From DATHAP01 sp963762865 (GTDB taxonomy: Bacteria; Actinomycetota; Actinomycetes; JACCUZ01): a stretch of DNA of 64,000 nt. The notes under the pieces were generated by a model, which saw only the letters and a list, made by a program, of their open reading frames with translations, was not told where the DNA came from and did not search any database. The position numbers were made by a program, and so were the translations under genes. Location of the stretch: the NCBI GenBank assembly GCA_963762865.1, contig CAVXNC010000003.1, positions 372,001 through 436,000 on the forward strand. Reading direction: 5' to 3'. Of the stretch, positions 41,764 through 50,269 are shown piece after piece; the first letter of the stretch is position 1; the number at the start of each line of letters is the position of its first letter.

Positions 41764-42562
41764 CGGCGGCCAGGACGGTGGGCCAGGCCGTCGAGAGCGG
41801 GTCGATGAGCTCGAAGTGCCCCACCCCGTCGAGATCGTGCAGCTCCACGTCGTCGCCGGCGTCGGTCGCCATCCGGGCGTACGTCCGGCTGCATGCAACG
41901 GGGACGGTGGGGTCGGCCCTGCCGTGCACCAGGACCGTGCGGACCCCGAGGGGCAGCCACCGCGACGGGCTGGCGACGGCGTAGCGCTCGAGGAGCTCGC
42001 TCGGCGCACCGCCGAGCAAGGCGCCAGCGGCGTGGTCGCCGAGCCCCCGCTCCTCGGCGTCGACGAGGTCGCCCATCCCGGCGAGCGACACGACACCGGC
42101 CAGGGGGGTCGCGCCGCGCCGGTGCCACGGCGACGACCCGGGCAGCCGGTGCCGCGACGCCACCCACAGCGCGAGGTGCCCGCCGGCGCTGTGCCCGACG
42201 ACGACCGGCCCCGCCTCGGGCGACGCGACCCGGCCGGTCTCGGCGGCGACCAGCGCCGGCGCCACGTCAGCCACCAGCGCCAGGTCGTCGAACGTGCCCG
42301 GCCAGCCGCCGCCGGCCATGCCGACGCGGCGGTACTCGACCGTGGCGACGACGAAGCCCGCGTCGGCCAGTGCCTCGCTCTGCGGCCCGGCGTGCGCCCG
42401 GTCCCACTCGGCCCCCCAGAACCCGCCGTGCACGACCACGACCAGCGGCGCCGGGTCATCGCCCGGCGGCAGCCGGACGTCGACGACGTGCTCGGGCAGC
42501 GGCCCGTAGGACAGAGTCAGGTCCGGCGGCCTCGCGGACCGCGAGAGGACGTCGCGGGTCAC
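41717..42562 (-). CDS. alpha/beta hydrolase (esterase/lipase, BD-FAE/HSL-like)
   Basis: 281 residues. Oxyanion motif VVVVHGGFWGAEWDRAHAG, nucleophile GHSAGGHLA (G-H-S-A-G), and a C-terminal HGRADPTVPV...GVGHFELIDP giving Asp and His. Likely splits a small ester or formamide, as in kynurenine formamidase-like enzymes. GTG start overlaps the SDR stop, so the two are coupled. Confidence 0.85.
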   Translation of the reverse strand: MTRDVLSRSARPPDLTLSYGPLPEHVVDVRLPPGDDPAPLVVVVHGGFWGAEWDRAHAGPQSEALADAGFVVATVEYRRVGMAGGGWPGTFDDLALVADVAPALVAAETGRVASPEAGPVVVGHSAGGHLALWVASRHRLPGSSPWHRRGATPLAGVVSLAGMGDLVDAEERGLGDHAAGALLGGAPSELLERYAVASPSRWLPLGVRTVLVHGRADPTVPVACSRTYARMATDAGDDVELHDLDGVGHFELIDPLSTAWPTVLAAVRRLAPAASGPRGSR

Positions 42563-43359
42563 CCCTGCACCGCGCCGCCGTCGACGTTGAGGCCCTGCCC
42601 GGTGACGGCGCCGTTGACGACGCAGAACCACACGGCCTCGACCACCTCGTCGACGGTGACCAGCCGGCCGATCGGCTGCTTGCGCTCGAGGATGGTGCGG
42701 GCCTCCTCGGGGCTGCGCCCGGTCTGCGCGACGATCGTCGCGACGGTCCCGTCGGTCATCGCGGTGTCCACGTAGGCGGGGCAGACGGCGTTGGCCGTGA
42801 CGCCGGTGCGGGCCAGCTCGGCGGCCACGGATCGTACGAGGCCGAGGACGCCGTGCTTGGCGGCCGTGTAGCCGGCGATGTAGGGCTCGCCCCGCTTGGC
42901 GGCCATCGAGGCCACGACCACGAGGCGGCCCCACCCGGCGTCGACCATGGCGGGCGCCGTGCGGCGTACGCACCGGAAGGGTGCCGTGAGGTTGAGCGCG
43001 AGCTGGCGCTCCCACATCTCGTCGGGGTAGCGACCGATGGGCGACGACAGCCCCTCGCCGGCGTTGGCGACCAGCACCGACGGTGCGCCCCATGCCTGCT
43101 CGACGGTGTCGACGACCGCGTCGGGCGCGGCGGGGTCGAGCATGTCGGCCGGCAGCACCAGGGTCTCGCCCGCGCACGCGTGGGCCGTGGTGCGCAGCTC
43201 GTCCTCGCTGCGCGCGGTGAGCGCCACCCGGTAGCCCTGCTGCGAGAGGCGCACGGCGACCCCGCGACCGATGCCGCGGCCGGCGCCGGTGACCAGGGCG
43301 ACACGGCGGACGTCGGCCACCGGATCATCGGGGGCAGCGGTGCTGTCGGACGGCGGCAT
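42559..43359 (-). CDS. short-chain dehydrogenase/reductase
   Basis: 266 residues. Nucleotide motif VTGAGRGIGRGVAVRL, NAG at VLVANAGEG, catalytic YTAAKHG (Tyr-x3-Lys) preceded by a serine-containing VVASMAAK. C-terminal GLNVDGGAVQG fits FabG-like reductases. ATG 43359 chosen; the longer frame to 43446 is antisense to the DUF4177 gene. Substrate unknown. Coupled to the downstream hydrolase. Confidence 0.88.
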   Translation of the reverse strand: MPPSDSTAAPDDPVADVRRVALVTGAGRGIGRGVAVRLSQQGYRVALTARSEDELRTTAHACAGETLVLPADMLDPAAPDAVVDTVEQAWGAPSVLVANAGEGLSSPIGRYPDEMWERQLALNLTAPFRCVRRTAPAMVDAGWGRLVVVASMAAKRGEPYIAGYTAAKHGVLGLVRSVAAELARTGVTANAVCPAYVDTAMTDGTVATIVAQTGRSPEEARTILERKQPIGRLVTVDEVVEAVWFCVVNGAVTGQGLNVDGGAVQG

Positions 43360-43404
43360 CCGCGCAGTATGGCGGCTGACTGTCCTCCCACTAGGGTCCG
43401 TGGC

Positions 43405-43563
43405 ATGACGAAGTGGGAGTACGCCACCGTGCCGTTGCTCGTGCACGCGACCAAGCAGATCCTCGACACCTGGGGCGAGGACGGCTGGGAGCTCGTGCAG
43501 GTCGTGCCCGGGCCGGGCGGCGGCGAGCAGGTCGTGGCCTACCTGAAGCGGGCGAAGCAGTGA
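43405..43563 (+). CDS. DUF4177 small protein
   Basis: A 52-residue protein, KWEYATVPLLVHATKQILDTWGEDGWELVQVVP, the standard DUF4177 form. TAGGGT ends seven bases before the ATG, so the mRNA may start at the codon. It overlaps the RidA gene (GTGA), an arrangement like Rv3678A-Rv3678c. Role unknown. Confidence 0.85.
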   Translation: MTKWEYATVPLLVHATKQILDTWGEDGWELVQVVPGPGGGEQVVAYLKRAKQ

Positions 43564-44021
43564 CCACCCCCGAGGAGCGCATCGCCGAGCTGGGTCTGAC
43601 CCTGCCGTCGGACGTGGCGCCGCTGGCGGCCTACGTCCCGGCGGTGCGCACCGGCGATCTGGTCTTCACCGCCGGCCAGCTGCCCCGCCGCGACGGCGAG
43701 CTGGTCGCGACCGGCAAGGTCGGCGCGGAGGTGACGCCGGAGGTCGGGGTGGAGGCTGCCGCGGCGTGCGCGCTCAACGCGCTGGCGGCCATCAAGGGCG
43801 AGATCGGTGAGCTCTCGGCGATCCGGCGGGTCGTGAAGGTCGTCGTCTTCGTGGCGAGCGCGCCGGACTTCACCGGCCAGCCGGGCGTGGCCAACGGCGC
43901 GAGCGAGCTGCTCGGCAAGGTCCTCGGCGACGCGGGTGTGCACGCCCGCAGCGCCGTCGGGGTCGCCGCGCTGCCGCTCGACGTGCCCGTCGAGGTCGAG
44001 CTGGTCGTCGAGGTCGGCTAA
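43560..44021 (+). CDS. RidA family protein (enamine/imine deaminase-like)
   Basis: 153 residues. RidA-fold landmarks: DLVFTAGQLPRRDGEL, CALNALAAIKGEIGEL, RVVKVVVFVASAPDF, HARSAVGVAALPLDVPVEVELV. The ending carries the Arg of the active site. RidA proteins clear reactive enamines from PLP enzymes; this long form belongs to the YjgF/LPXTG-free subfamily found near MBL and NUDIX genes. GTG start coupled to DUF4177. Confidence 0.88.
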   Translation: MTTPEERIAELGLTLPSDVAPLAAYVPAVRTGDLVFTAGQLPRRDGELVATGKVGAEVTPEVGVEAAAACALNALAAIKGEIGELSAIRRVVKVVVFVASAPDFTGQPGVANGASELLGKVLGDAGVHARSAVGVAALPLDVPVEVELVVEVG

Positions 44022-44025
44022 GCCG

Positions 44026-44718
44026 CTAGTCGTCGGTGCCGGTCGACTCGTTCTCGCCATCGAGGGCGGGCGAACGGCGCGTCGCGGCCTGCAGGAAGGC
44101 GATCTCGTACGCCGTCGCACTGAGCTGGACAGCGACCCTGGCCAGGTCGTTGATGCGACCGTCCTCGCCGTCGCCGGTCACGACGTCGCCCTCGAGGTGC
44201 TCGCGCAGCTTGGCGCCGAGCTCCGCCGCGGTGCGCGCGGCCTCGAGCTGCAGGCTGCTGACGACGTCCAGCGACACGCCTTGCGCGGCGAGCATCCGGC
44301 CGACGCCGACGAGCACCGTGTGGCTCACCAGCTGGCCGTCGGCGTCGCGCCACGCCAGGCCGGTCTCGGTGAGGTCGTCGGGCAGGTCGGGCATCAGCTG
44401 GCGGATCTTCTCGACCGGCAGCGGCACCGTCGGGCTTATGTCGGAGCTGCCCTCGCGGAAGCGGCGCCGCCGGTCGGCGACGATCGCGCTGTAGTCGCCT
44501 GGCGACTCGATGAGCCGCTTGATGGCGACGAGGGTGAAGCCCTCACGCTGCAGCGAGCCGATCAGCTGCAGTCGCGCCAGGTGCGACCCGTTGTAGTGGG
44601 CGATCCGACCGCGGATCTCCGGGGAGTGCAGCAGTCCCCGTGACTGGTAGGCGCGGATGTTCCGCGCAGTCATGCCCGAACGGTCGGCAAGCTCGGCGAT
44701 CGTCAACGTGTCGGCCAC
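44026..44718 (-). CDS. MerR-family transcriptional regulator
   Basis: 230 residues. N-terminal MerR helix-turn-helix: TIAELADRSGMTARNIRAYQSRGLLHSPEIRGR, then HLARLQLIGSLQREGFTLVAIKRLIES. The C-terminal ~140 residues form an unknown effector or dimer domain without clear metal cysteines. Start GTG 44718. Divergent from the NUDIX gene, which it may control. Confidence 0.88.
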   Translation of the reverse strand: MADTLTIAELADRSGMTARNIRAYQSRGLLHSPEIRGRIAHYNGSHLARLQLIGSLQREGFTLVAIKRLIESPGDYSAIVADRRRRFREGSSDISPTVPLPVEKIRQLMPDLPDDLTETGLAWRDADGQLVSHTVLVGVGRMLAAQGVSLDVVSSLQLEAARTAAELGAKLREHLEGDVVTGDGEDGRINDLARVAVQLSATAYEIAFLQAATRRSPALDGENESTGTDD

Positions 44719-44794
44719 GCAACCCCCTTCGGGCGTTCCCCCGGGCTCGATCCACAGACCGTACCTCGCCGACGGCTCGGCCTACGATCGCCGG

Positions 44795-45625
44795 ATGGTC
44801 GAGGTGCCGGAGTCGTTGGTCGAGCGGGCGCGCGCCTACCTCGCCGACCCGCAGGACGCGGTGCTGCCGCGGGACGCGGCGACCGTCGTGCTGCTGCGCG
44901 ATGCTGCGGCGGGAGACGGCCCGGCCGGGGACGGCGGGCTCGAGGTCTACCTGCTGCGCCGGGCGGGCTCGATGGCCTTCGCCGCAGGGATGCACGTCTT
45001 TCCGGGTGGTTCGGTCGACCCGCGCGACGGCGACGCGCAGACCGCGTGGGCCGGCCCGCCCCCGGCCGAGTGGGGGCGGCGGCTGGGGTGCGCCGAGGAC
45101 CTCGCGCGGGCCCTGGTGTGCGCCGCTGTGCGCGAGACCTTCGAGGAGTCGGGGGTCATGCTGGCCGGGCCGTCTGCCGACGCCGTCGTGGCCGACACGA
45201 CGGCCGACGACTGGGAGGCCGACCGGCAGGCGCTGCTCGACAGGTCGCTGTCGATGTCCGCGCTGCTCGCGCGACGTGGGCTGGTGCTCCGCAGTGACCT
45301 GCTCGGCGCCTTCGCGCACTGGATCACACCGGAGTTCGAACCGCGACGCTTCGACACCAGGTTCTTCCTGGCGGCCCTGCCCGTCGGTCAGCTCGCGCGC
45401 GACGTGAGTGGCGAGGCCGACGCTGCCGACTGGATGCGGGTGACCGACGCCGTGCGAGCCTTCGACGACGGGCGGCTGGCGATGCTGCCGCCGACGATCG
45501 AGGCGCTGCGCGAGCTCGCGCCGTGCCGTGACGTGGCCGCGGCGCTGGCAGCGCCGCGCGAGGTGCGGCCGATCATGCCGCGGCTGGTCGCCGACGGCCG
45601 GACCCTGCGGCTGGAGGTGGAGTGA
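44795..45625 (+). CDS. NUDIX hydrolase (NUDT19-like)
   Basis: 276 residues. Starts with VLLRDAAAGDG, then GMHVFPGGSVDPRDGD and the NUDIX helix ALVCAAVRETFEESGVML (REx2EE core), with a large insert between them as in RP2/NUDT19 acyl-CoA diphosphatases. TACGAT six bases upstream of ATG 44795, no ribosome site: probably leaderless. Coupled by GTGA to the MBL-fold gene. Confidence 0.85.
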   Translation: MVEVPESLVERARAYLADPQDAVLPRDAATVVLLRDAAAGDGPAGDGGLEVYLLRRAGSMAFAAGMHVFPGGSVDPRDGDAQTAWAGPPPAEWGRRLGCAEDLARALVCAAVRETFEESGVMLAGPSADAVVADTTADDWEADRQALLDRSLSMSALLARRGLVLRSDLLGAFAHWITPEFEPRRFDTRFFLAALPVGQLARDVSGEADAADWMRVTDAVRAFDDGRLAMLPPTIEALRELAPCRDVAAALAAPREVRPIMPRLVADGRTLRLEVE

Positions 45626-46419
45626 GCGTCAGCGACCCGTCGGCGACCCCGGTCGATGTCCCTGCCTGGTGCACCCTGGTGCGGGCCGACAACCCCGGCC
45701 CGATGACCCTCGACGGCACCAACACGTACGTCCTCCAGGGCCGTGACGGGCTCGTCGTCGTCGACCCTGGACCGCGCGACGAGCAGCACCTGCGCCGGGT
45801 GGCCGGCCACGGCGAGGTCCAGCTGACGCTGCTGACGCACGGGCACCCGGACCACGCGGAGGGCGCGCAGCGCTTCCACGAGCTGACCGGGGCGCCGGTG
45901 CTGGCCCGCGACCCGGCGCAGTGCATCGGGACCGACGAGCCGTTGGGGGAGGACGGCGAGAGCGCCGGGGTGGCCGGCCTGCTGGTCGACGTGCTGCACA
46001 CGCCGGGCCACACGGCCGACTCGGTCTGCTTCGTCGTCACGGGTGGCGCGGGGTCGCGCGTAGTGCTCACCGGTGACACCGTCCTCGGCCGGGGCACCAC
46101 GGTGGTGGCCCACCCGGACGGGGCTTTGGCTCCGTACCTCCACTCGCTGCGACGGATCGTCACGCTCGGCGCGGTGACGCTGCTGCCGGGCCACGGACCG
46201 GTCCGGGCGGACGCTGCCGCCCTGGCGACGGAGTACCTCGCGCACCGCGAGGCCCGGCTGGAGCAGGTGCGCGCCGCGGTGGCCGCGGGCGCGACGACGG
46301 CGCCGGAGGTGGTGCGGGTGGTCTATGCCGACGTCGACCAGGCGCTGTGGCCGGCCGCCGAGCTCTCGGTGCGGGCCCAGCTCGACTACCTGACGGCCGA
46401 GTCGGAGGCCGGCGCCTGA
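45622..46419 (+). CDS. MBL-fold hydrolase (LACTB2-like)
   Basis: 265 residues. Metal motif LLTHGHPDHAEG (H-x-H-x-D-H), second H in LHTPGHTADS, D in VLTGDTVLG and H in LLPGHGPV. Layout matches LACTB2-type endoribonucleases/hydrolases and Rv3677c. Starts at GTG 45622, overlapping the NUDIX stop. Converges with crp. Confidence 0.88.
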   Translation: MSVSDPSATPVDVPAWCTLVRADNPGPMTLDGTNTYVLQGRDGLVVVDPGPRDEQHLRRVAGHGEVQLTLLTHGHPDHAEGAQRFHELTGAPVLARDPAQCIGTDEPLGEDGESAGVAGLLVDVLHTPGHTADSVCFVVTGGAGSRVVLTGDTVLGRGTTVVAHPDGALAPYLHSLRRIVTLGAVTLLPGHGPVRADAAALATEYLAHREARLEQVRAAVAAGATTAPEVVRVVYADVDQALWPAAELSVRAQLDYLTAESEAGA

Positions 46420-46452
46420 CCCGCCCCGCTGGAGCGCCCGCCTGGTGGCTGG

Positions 46453-47208
46453 CTACCCGGCGCGGCGGGTGAGGCGCTCGAGGTCGAGGATCACCACGGC
46501 CCGGCCGTCCAGGCGCAGGAAGCCGCGGCCGGCGAAGTCGGCCAGCGCCTTGTTGACCGTCTCGCGGGAGGCGCCGACCAGCTGGGCGAGCTCCTCCTGG
46601 GTGAGGTCGTGGGTGACCCGCAGGCCGTCGGAGGTCTCCACGCCGAAGCGCTGCGCGAGGTCGAGCAGGGCCTTGGCCACCCGGCCGGGCACGTCGCTGA
46701 AGACCAGGTCGGCCATCGCCTCGTTGGTGCGGCGCAGCCGTCGGGCCAGCGCGGCCAGCAGCCGGCCGGCCACCTCGGGTCGCTGGCTGAGCAGCGGGTC
46801 GAGGTCGCTGTTGCCGAGACCCGACAGCGTCGTCGCCGTCACAGCAGTCGCCGTGGCGGTGCGGGGGCCGGGGTCGAAGAGCGACAGCTCGCCGAACATC
46901 TCGCCCGGGCCCATCACGGCGAGCAGGTTCTCGCGTCCGTCGGCGGCGGTGCGGCCGAGCTTCACCTTGCCGGTGGTGACGACGTAGAGCCGGTCGCCCG
47001 GGTCGCCCTCGTTGAAGAGCGTCTCGCCGCGGCCGAGCTTGATCTCGTCCATCCGGAGGCGCAGCGCCTCCTGGGCCTCCGGGTCGAGCGCCGCGAAGAG
47101 CGGCGAGCTGCCGAGGGGACCGACCGGGCCGCCGCCGGTCGCGCCGGTCCTGGATCCGATCCCCGCGTTGCTGCCGTCGTTGGTGCCGTTGCCGACCTGC
47201 TCGCTCAC
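46453..47208 (-). CDS. crp: CRP/FNR-family transcriptional regulator (Crp, GlxR-like)
   Basis: 251 residues from GTG 47208 (AGAGGG upstream). A ~30-residue Gly/Thr-rich N-terminal extension precedes the cyclic nucleotide fold (PLFAALDPEAQEALRLRMDEI; phosphate cassette GEMFGELSLFDPGPRTATATA). The C-terminal HTH is LTQEELAQLVGASRETVNKALADF. Matches mycobacterial Crp (Rv3676) in sequence and neighbours. A global cAMP-dependent regulator. The extension is longer than usual; a later start is possible. Confidence 0.92.
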   Translation of the reverse strand: MSEQVGNGTNDGSNAGIGSRTGATGGGPVGPLGSSPLFAALDPEAQEALRLRMDEIKLGRGETLFNEGDPGDRLYVVTTGKVKLGRTAADGRENLLAVMGPGEMFGELSLFDPGPRTATATAVTATTLSGLGNSDLDPLLSQRPEVAGRLLAALARRLRRTNEAMADLVFSDVPGRVAKALLDLAQRFGVETSDGLRVTHDLTQEELAQLVGASRETVNKALADFAGRGFLRLDGRAVVILDLERLTRRAG

Positions 47209-47376
47209 GTCCGCCCTCTCACCAGCCCCGTCCGCCGGATTGCCGGGTCCGACCCCGGACGGCTCAGTCTGCCCCACCCGGTGCCCGGACGCGGTGACGG
47301 GCGTTCCGCCGACCCGGTCGGCTGGCCGGTCGCGCGCTCGATCGGCGGGCCTGACCGCGGCAACTGACCCCAGGGC

Positions 47377-47429
47377 GCGGCAAATTAGCCGCTGTCTGCA
47401 GTCATTGACCACGCGAGCGTGATCAATTC
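47377..47429. repeat. partial copy of the REP-like element
   Basis: GGCAAATTAGCCGC at 47379-47392 followed by the hairpin TTGACCACGC-GA-GCGTGATCAA (47405-47426) and TTCG. This corresponds to the inner part and right hairpin of the copy at 19387-19482; the left hairpin is missing. It lies in the crp-rsiG gap. Confidence 0.65.
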
Positions 47430-47430
47430 G

Positions 47431-47465
47431 GCCGAGGCGGCCGAGGCGGCCGAGGCGGCGAGGCG
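47431..47465. repeat. 9-bp tandem repeat
   Basis: GCCGAGGCG is repeated three times (47431-47457) and then decays (GCGAGGCGGCG), directly beside the REP-like element and 24 bases from the 3' end of the rsiG-like gene. It does not fall in a real gene. Confidence 0.7.
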
Positions 47466-47488
47466 GCGGGGGTCGCGCGGACGGCGGC

Positions 47489-48046
47489 TCAGGCGACGCC
47501 GACCCGCTCGCCGTGGGGCAGCGGGAGCGCGCGCAGGGCCAGGGCGGGCTCCTCGCGGTAGCGGGAGATCAGCTCGCCGGTCGCGGCGTCGAGCCGCTCG
47601 TGCAGGCTGCGGCGGTACGCGGAGAGCTGGTGCTCGGCGTCGGCCAGCCGGGCCAGGGTGTCGCCAGCAAAGCCGGCTGCGCCCGGGTCGGCCTCGCCGC
47701 TCCACAGCACCGCCAGGTCGGGGACGGGCGGCAGGCCGGCGTCACCGGCCACGGGCTGCACGGCCAGGCGGCGGCTCTCCCGCTGCTGGTCGGTCAGCAC
47801 CTCGCGCAGCCGGGCGAGCGACCCCAGCGAGCCGTGCGCGGTGGAGCTGTCGAGGGCCAGGTCCATCCGGGCCTGGACGAGGCGGCGCCAGTAGGAGACC
47901 CGGGCCTCCTCGGTGATCAGCTCCTGGCGGTACGCCCGCAGGTCGTCGAGCGAGAAGGGTGCCAGCTCGGGAGCGCGCTGGGCGATCCGGCGCACGGCTC
48001 CGCTGCTGCGTCGGCGTGCCCGCGGGTCCGCCTGGGTGGTTGTCAC
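47489..48046 (-). CDS. rsiG: RsiG-type anti-sigma factor with c-di-GMP-binding motifs
   Basis: 185 residues, helical. It carries the E(x3)S(x2)R(x3)Q(x3)D signature of RsiG, the anti-sigma that c-di-GMP arms against WhiG in Streptomyces: E47, S51, R54, Q58, D62. A second copy reads E138, S142, R145, H149, D153, with His in place of Gln. The GTG at 48046 has GGAGGA six bases upstream, better than ATG 48082. No sigma factor gene is seen nearby. Family call is by motif; ligand binding is inferred. Confidence 0.75.
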   Translation of the reverse strand: MTTTQADPRARRRSSGAVRRIAQRAPELAPFSLDDLRAYRQELITEEARVSYWRRLVQARMDLALDSSTAHGSLGSLARLREVLTDQQRESRRLAVQPVAGDAGLPPVPDLAVLWSGEADPGAAGFAGDTLARLADAEHQLSAYRRSLHERLDAATGELISRYREEPALALRALPLPHGERVGVA

Positions 48047-48210
48047 GTCGTCCTCCGGTCCGGCTGGCAGGTTGCCGGTCACGGTTCCTGGTTCGTCGGG
48101 ACCGCCCAGGTGCTTGACCGGGTGTCACCCGGACGGTCGACCGTCTTGACCGCCTTTTGGGGAAGTCCCCGTGGCCGGGCCGCCCGCGAGCGGACCGTAG
48201 GCTCTGCCGG

Positions 48211-48960
48211 GTGAGCAGGCGAGCCGGGTCGATGCGGGCGATCGACGTGACGGACGAGACCCCGCTGGCTCGCACCCGGCGGGCCCGGCGGATCGCCAAG
48301 GTGCTCGCCGAGACCTACCCCGACGCCCACTGCGAGCTCGACTTCACGACGCCGCTGGAGCTGCTCGTCGCGACCATCCTCTCGGCGCAGAGCACCGACG
48401 CCCGGGTCAACATCGTCACGCCGAAGGTCTTCGCCCGCTACCCGACGGCGGCCGACTACGCCGCCGCCGACCGCGCCGAGCTCGAGGAGCTGATCCACTC
48501 CACCGGCTTCTTCCGGGCCAAGACCAACTCGCTGATCGGCCTCGGTCAGGCGCTCGTCGAACGCTACGACGGCGAGGTGCCCGCCAAGCTGAAGGACCTG
48601 GTCACCCTGCCCGGTGTCGGCCGCAAGACGGCCAACGTGGTGCTCGGCAACGCCTTCGGCGTCCCTGGCATCACTGTCGACACGCACTTCGGCCGGCTGG
48701 CCCGCCGCTTCGGCTTCACCGAGGAGACCGACCCGGTCAAGGTCGAGGCCGCGGTGGGCGCGCTCATCCCGAAGAAGGACTGGACGATGCTCAGCCACTG
48801 GCTGATCTGGCACGGCCGCCGGCGCTGCCATGCGCGCAAGCCGGCCTGCGGCGCGTGCCCGGTCGCTGCCCTCTGCCCGGCCTACGGCGAGGGCGAGGTC
48901 GACGCGGCCAAGGCCGCCAAGCTGGTGAAGACCGAGGCCCAGGTGGCGGTCTCGCCGTGA
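48211..48960 (+). CDS. nth: endonuclease III
   Basis: A 249-residue DNA glycosylase/AP lyase for oxidised pyrimidines. HhH-GPD motif LPGVGRKTANVVLGNAFG (catalytic Lys) and ITVDTHFGRLARR (catalytic Asp); the 4Fe-4S cysteines fit C-x6-C-x2-C-x5-C (CHARKPACGACPVAALC). GTG 48211 has TAGGCT seven bases upstream; ATG 48232 is an alternative. First of a coupled nth-tlpA-nudix-marP operon. Divergent from rsiG. Confidence 0.95.
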   Translation: MSRRAGSMRAIDVTDETPLARTRRARRIAKVLAETYPDAHCELDFTTPLELLVATILSAQSTDARVNIVTPKVFARYPTAADYAAADRAELEELIHSTGFFRAKTNSLIGLGQALVERYDGEVPAKLKDLVTLPGVGRKTANVVLGNAFGVPGITVDTHFGRLARRFGFTEETDPVKVEAAVGALIPKKDWTMLSHWLIWHGRRRCHARKPACGACPVAALCPAYGEGEVDAAKAAKLVKTEAQVAVSP

Positions 48961-49562
48961 CCCCTCGGCGGGGGGCGCTGGTGGCGGGGCTCGTCGCGGC
49001 CCTGCTGCTGACGGGCTGCGCCGGCGACGAGCCGTCCCCGGCCGCCGATCCTGCGGGGTCCAGCTCGGCTCAACCTGCCGGGCGTACGTCCGGACCGGAC
49101 CGGACCTGCCCCCACCTGGAGCCGGCCACCGCGCGACCGGACGGCCTGCCCGACCTCGAGCTGCCCTGCCTCGAGGACGGCCCCGCCGTGAACCTGAAGG
49201 ACCTGCGCGGCACGCCGACGGTGCTCAACGTCTGGGCCGCGTGGTGCACCAACTGCGACCGCGAGATGCCGATCCTTGCCGAGGCGATGGCGGACGCCGG
49301 GTCGCAGCTGCGCTTCCTCGGTGTGCACTACAAGGCGACCCGGGCGCAAGGCCGGTCCTCCGAGGACGACTTCGGAGTGCCCTTCCCGTCGGTCCACGAC
49401 CCCGACGGCGACCGGACCGCGCTCGCGTTGAAGGCGACCGCCCCGCCGCAGACCTTCTTCGTGGCCGCCGACGGGCAGGTGGTCGGACGCAAGGTCGGCG
49501 AGATCACGTCGCGGGCGATGCTCGACGAGCTGGTCGAGCGCTACCTCGGCGTGCAGCTGTGA
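48957..49562 (+). CDS. TlpA-like thioredoxin lipoprotein
   Basis: 201 residues. Lipoprotein signal with lipobox LLTG-C21; then a thioredoxin fold with active site WCTNC in VLNVWAAWCTNCDREMP and APPQTFFVAADG near the end. It reduces or transfers disulfides outside the membrane. Starts GTG 48957, overlapping nth by four bases, and overlaps the next gene likewise, as in Rv3673c. Confidence 0.9.
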   Translation: MTPRRGALVAGLVAALLLTGCAGDEPSPAADPAGSSSAQPAGRTSGPDRTCPHLEPATARPDGLPDLELPCLEDGPAVNLKDLRGTPTVLNVWAAWCTNCDREMPILAEAMADAGSQLRFLGVHYKATRAQGRSSEDDFGVPFPSVHDPDGDRTALALKATAPPQTFFVAADGQVVGRKVGEITSRAMLDELVERYLGVQL

Positions 49563-50269
49563 CGACTGACGCGACCGCCGGCGGGACGGGGCTGCCGGGC
49601 TGGCTGCATCGGCTGCACGACGCCGCAGCAACCGTCCGGCCGGAGCAGCTGAGCCGCTTCCTGCCGCCCGAGGAGGGCGGCCGGGACTCCGCGGTGCTGA
49701 TGCTCTTCGCCGGCGACGACGGCGTGGACCCCGAGACGCTGGACGGCGCCGACGTCCTGCTGATCGAGCGCTCGCACGGGATGCGCAGCCACGCCGGCCA
49801 GGTCGCCTTCCCCGGCGGCGGGATGGACCCGGAGGACGGCGGCCCGGTCGAGGCGGCGCTCCGCGAGGCCGTCGAGGAGACCGGGCTGGACCCTGCCGGC
49901 GTCGAGGTCTTCGGGACGCTGCCCGCGATCTTCCTGCCCGTGAGCGACTACGTCGTGACCCCGGTGCTGGCGTGGTGGCGGCAGCCGTCGCCGGTCTCTG
50001 TCGTCGACACCGGCGAGGTCGCGTCGGTGCACCGGGTCCCGCTGCCCGAGCTGCTGGACCCGGCCAACAGGTTCCAGTCGCACCACCCGAGCGGCTTCAC
50101 CGGGGCGTCCTTCGAGGTGGCCGGCCTGCTGGTCTGGGGGTTCACCGCCGGCCTGCTCGACCGGCTGCTGCGGCTGGCCGGCTGGGAGCGGCCGTGGGAC
50201 ACCTCCCGGGTGCGGGACCTGCCGGTCGAGGTGCTCGAGCGCATCGACCGCGAGATGGACCGCCGATGA
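49559..50269 (+). CDS. NUDIX hydrolase (CoA pyrophosphatase-like)
   Basis: 236 residues. NUDIX box GGGMDPEDGGPVEAALREAVEETGLDP is preceded by HAGQVAFPGG, the UPF0035 signature of coenzyme A diphosphatases (NudL/PCD1). Likely splits CoA or its derivatives. GTG start coupled to the TlpA-like gene and ATGA-coupled to marP. Confidence 0.88.
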   Translation: MTTDATAGGTGLPGWLHRLHDAAATVRPEQLSRFLPPEEGGRDSAVLMLFAGDDGVDPETLDGADVLLIERSHGMRSHAGQVAFPGGGMDPEDGGPVEAALREAVEETGLDPAGVEVFGTLPAIFLPVSDYVVTPVLAWWRQPSPVSVVDTGEVASVHRVPLPELLDPANRFQSHHPSGFTGASFEVAGLLVWGFTAGLLDRLLRLAGWERPWDTSRVRDLPVEVLERIDREMDRR

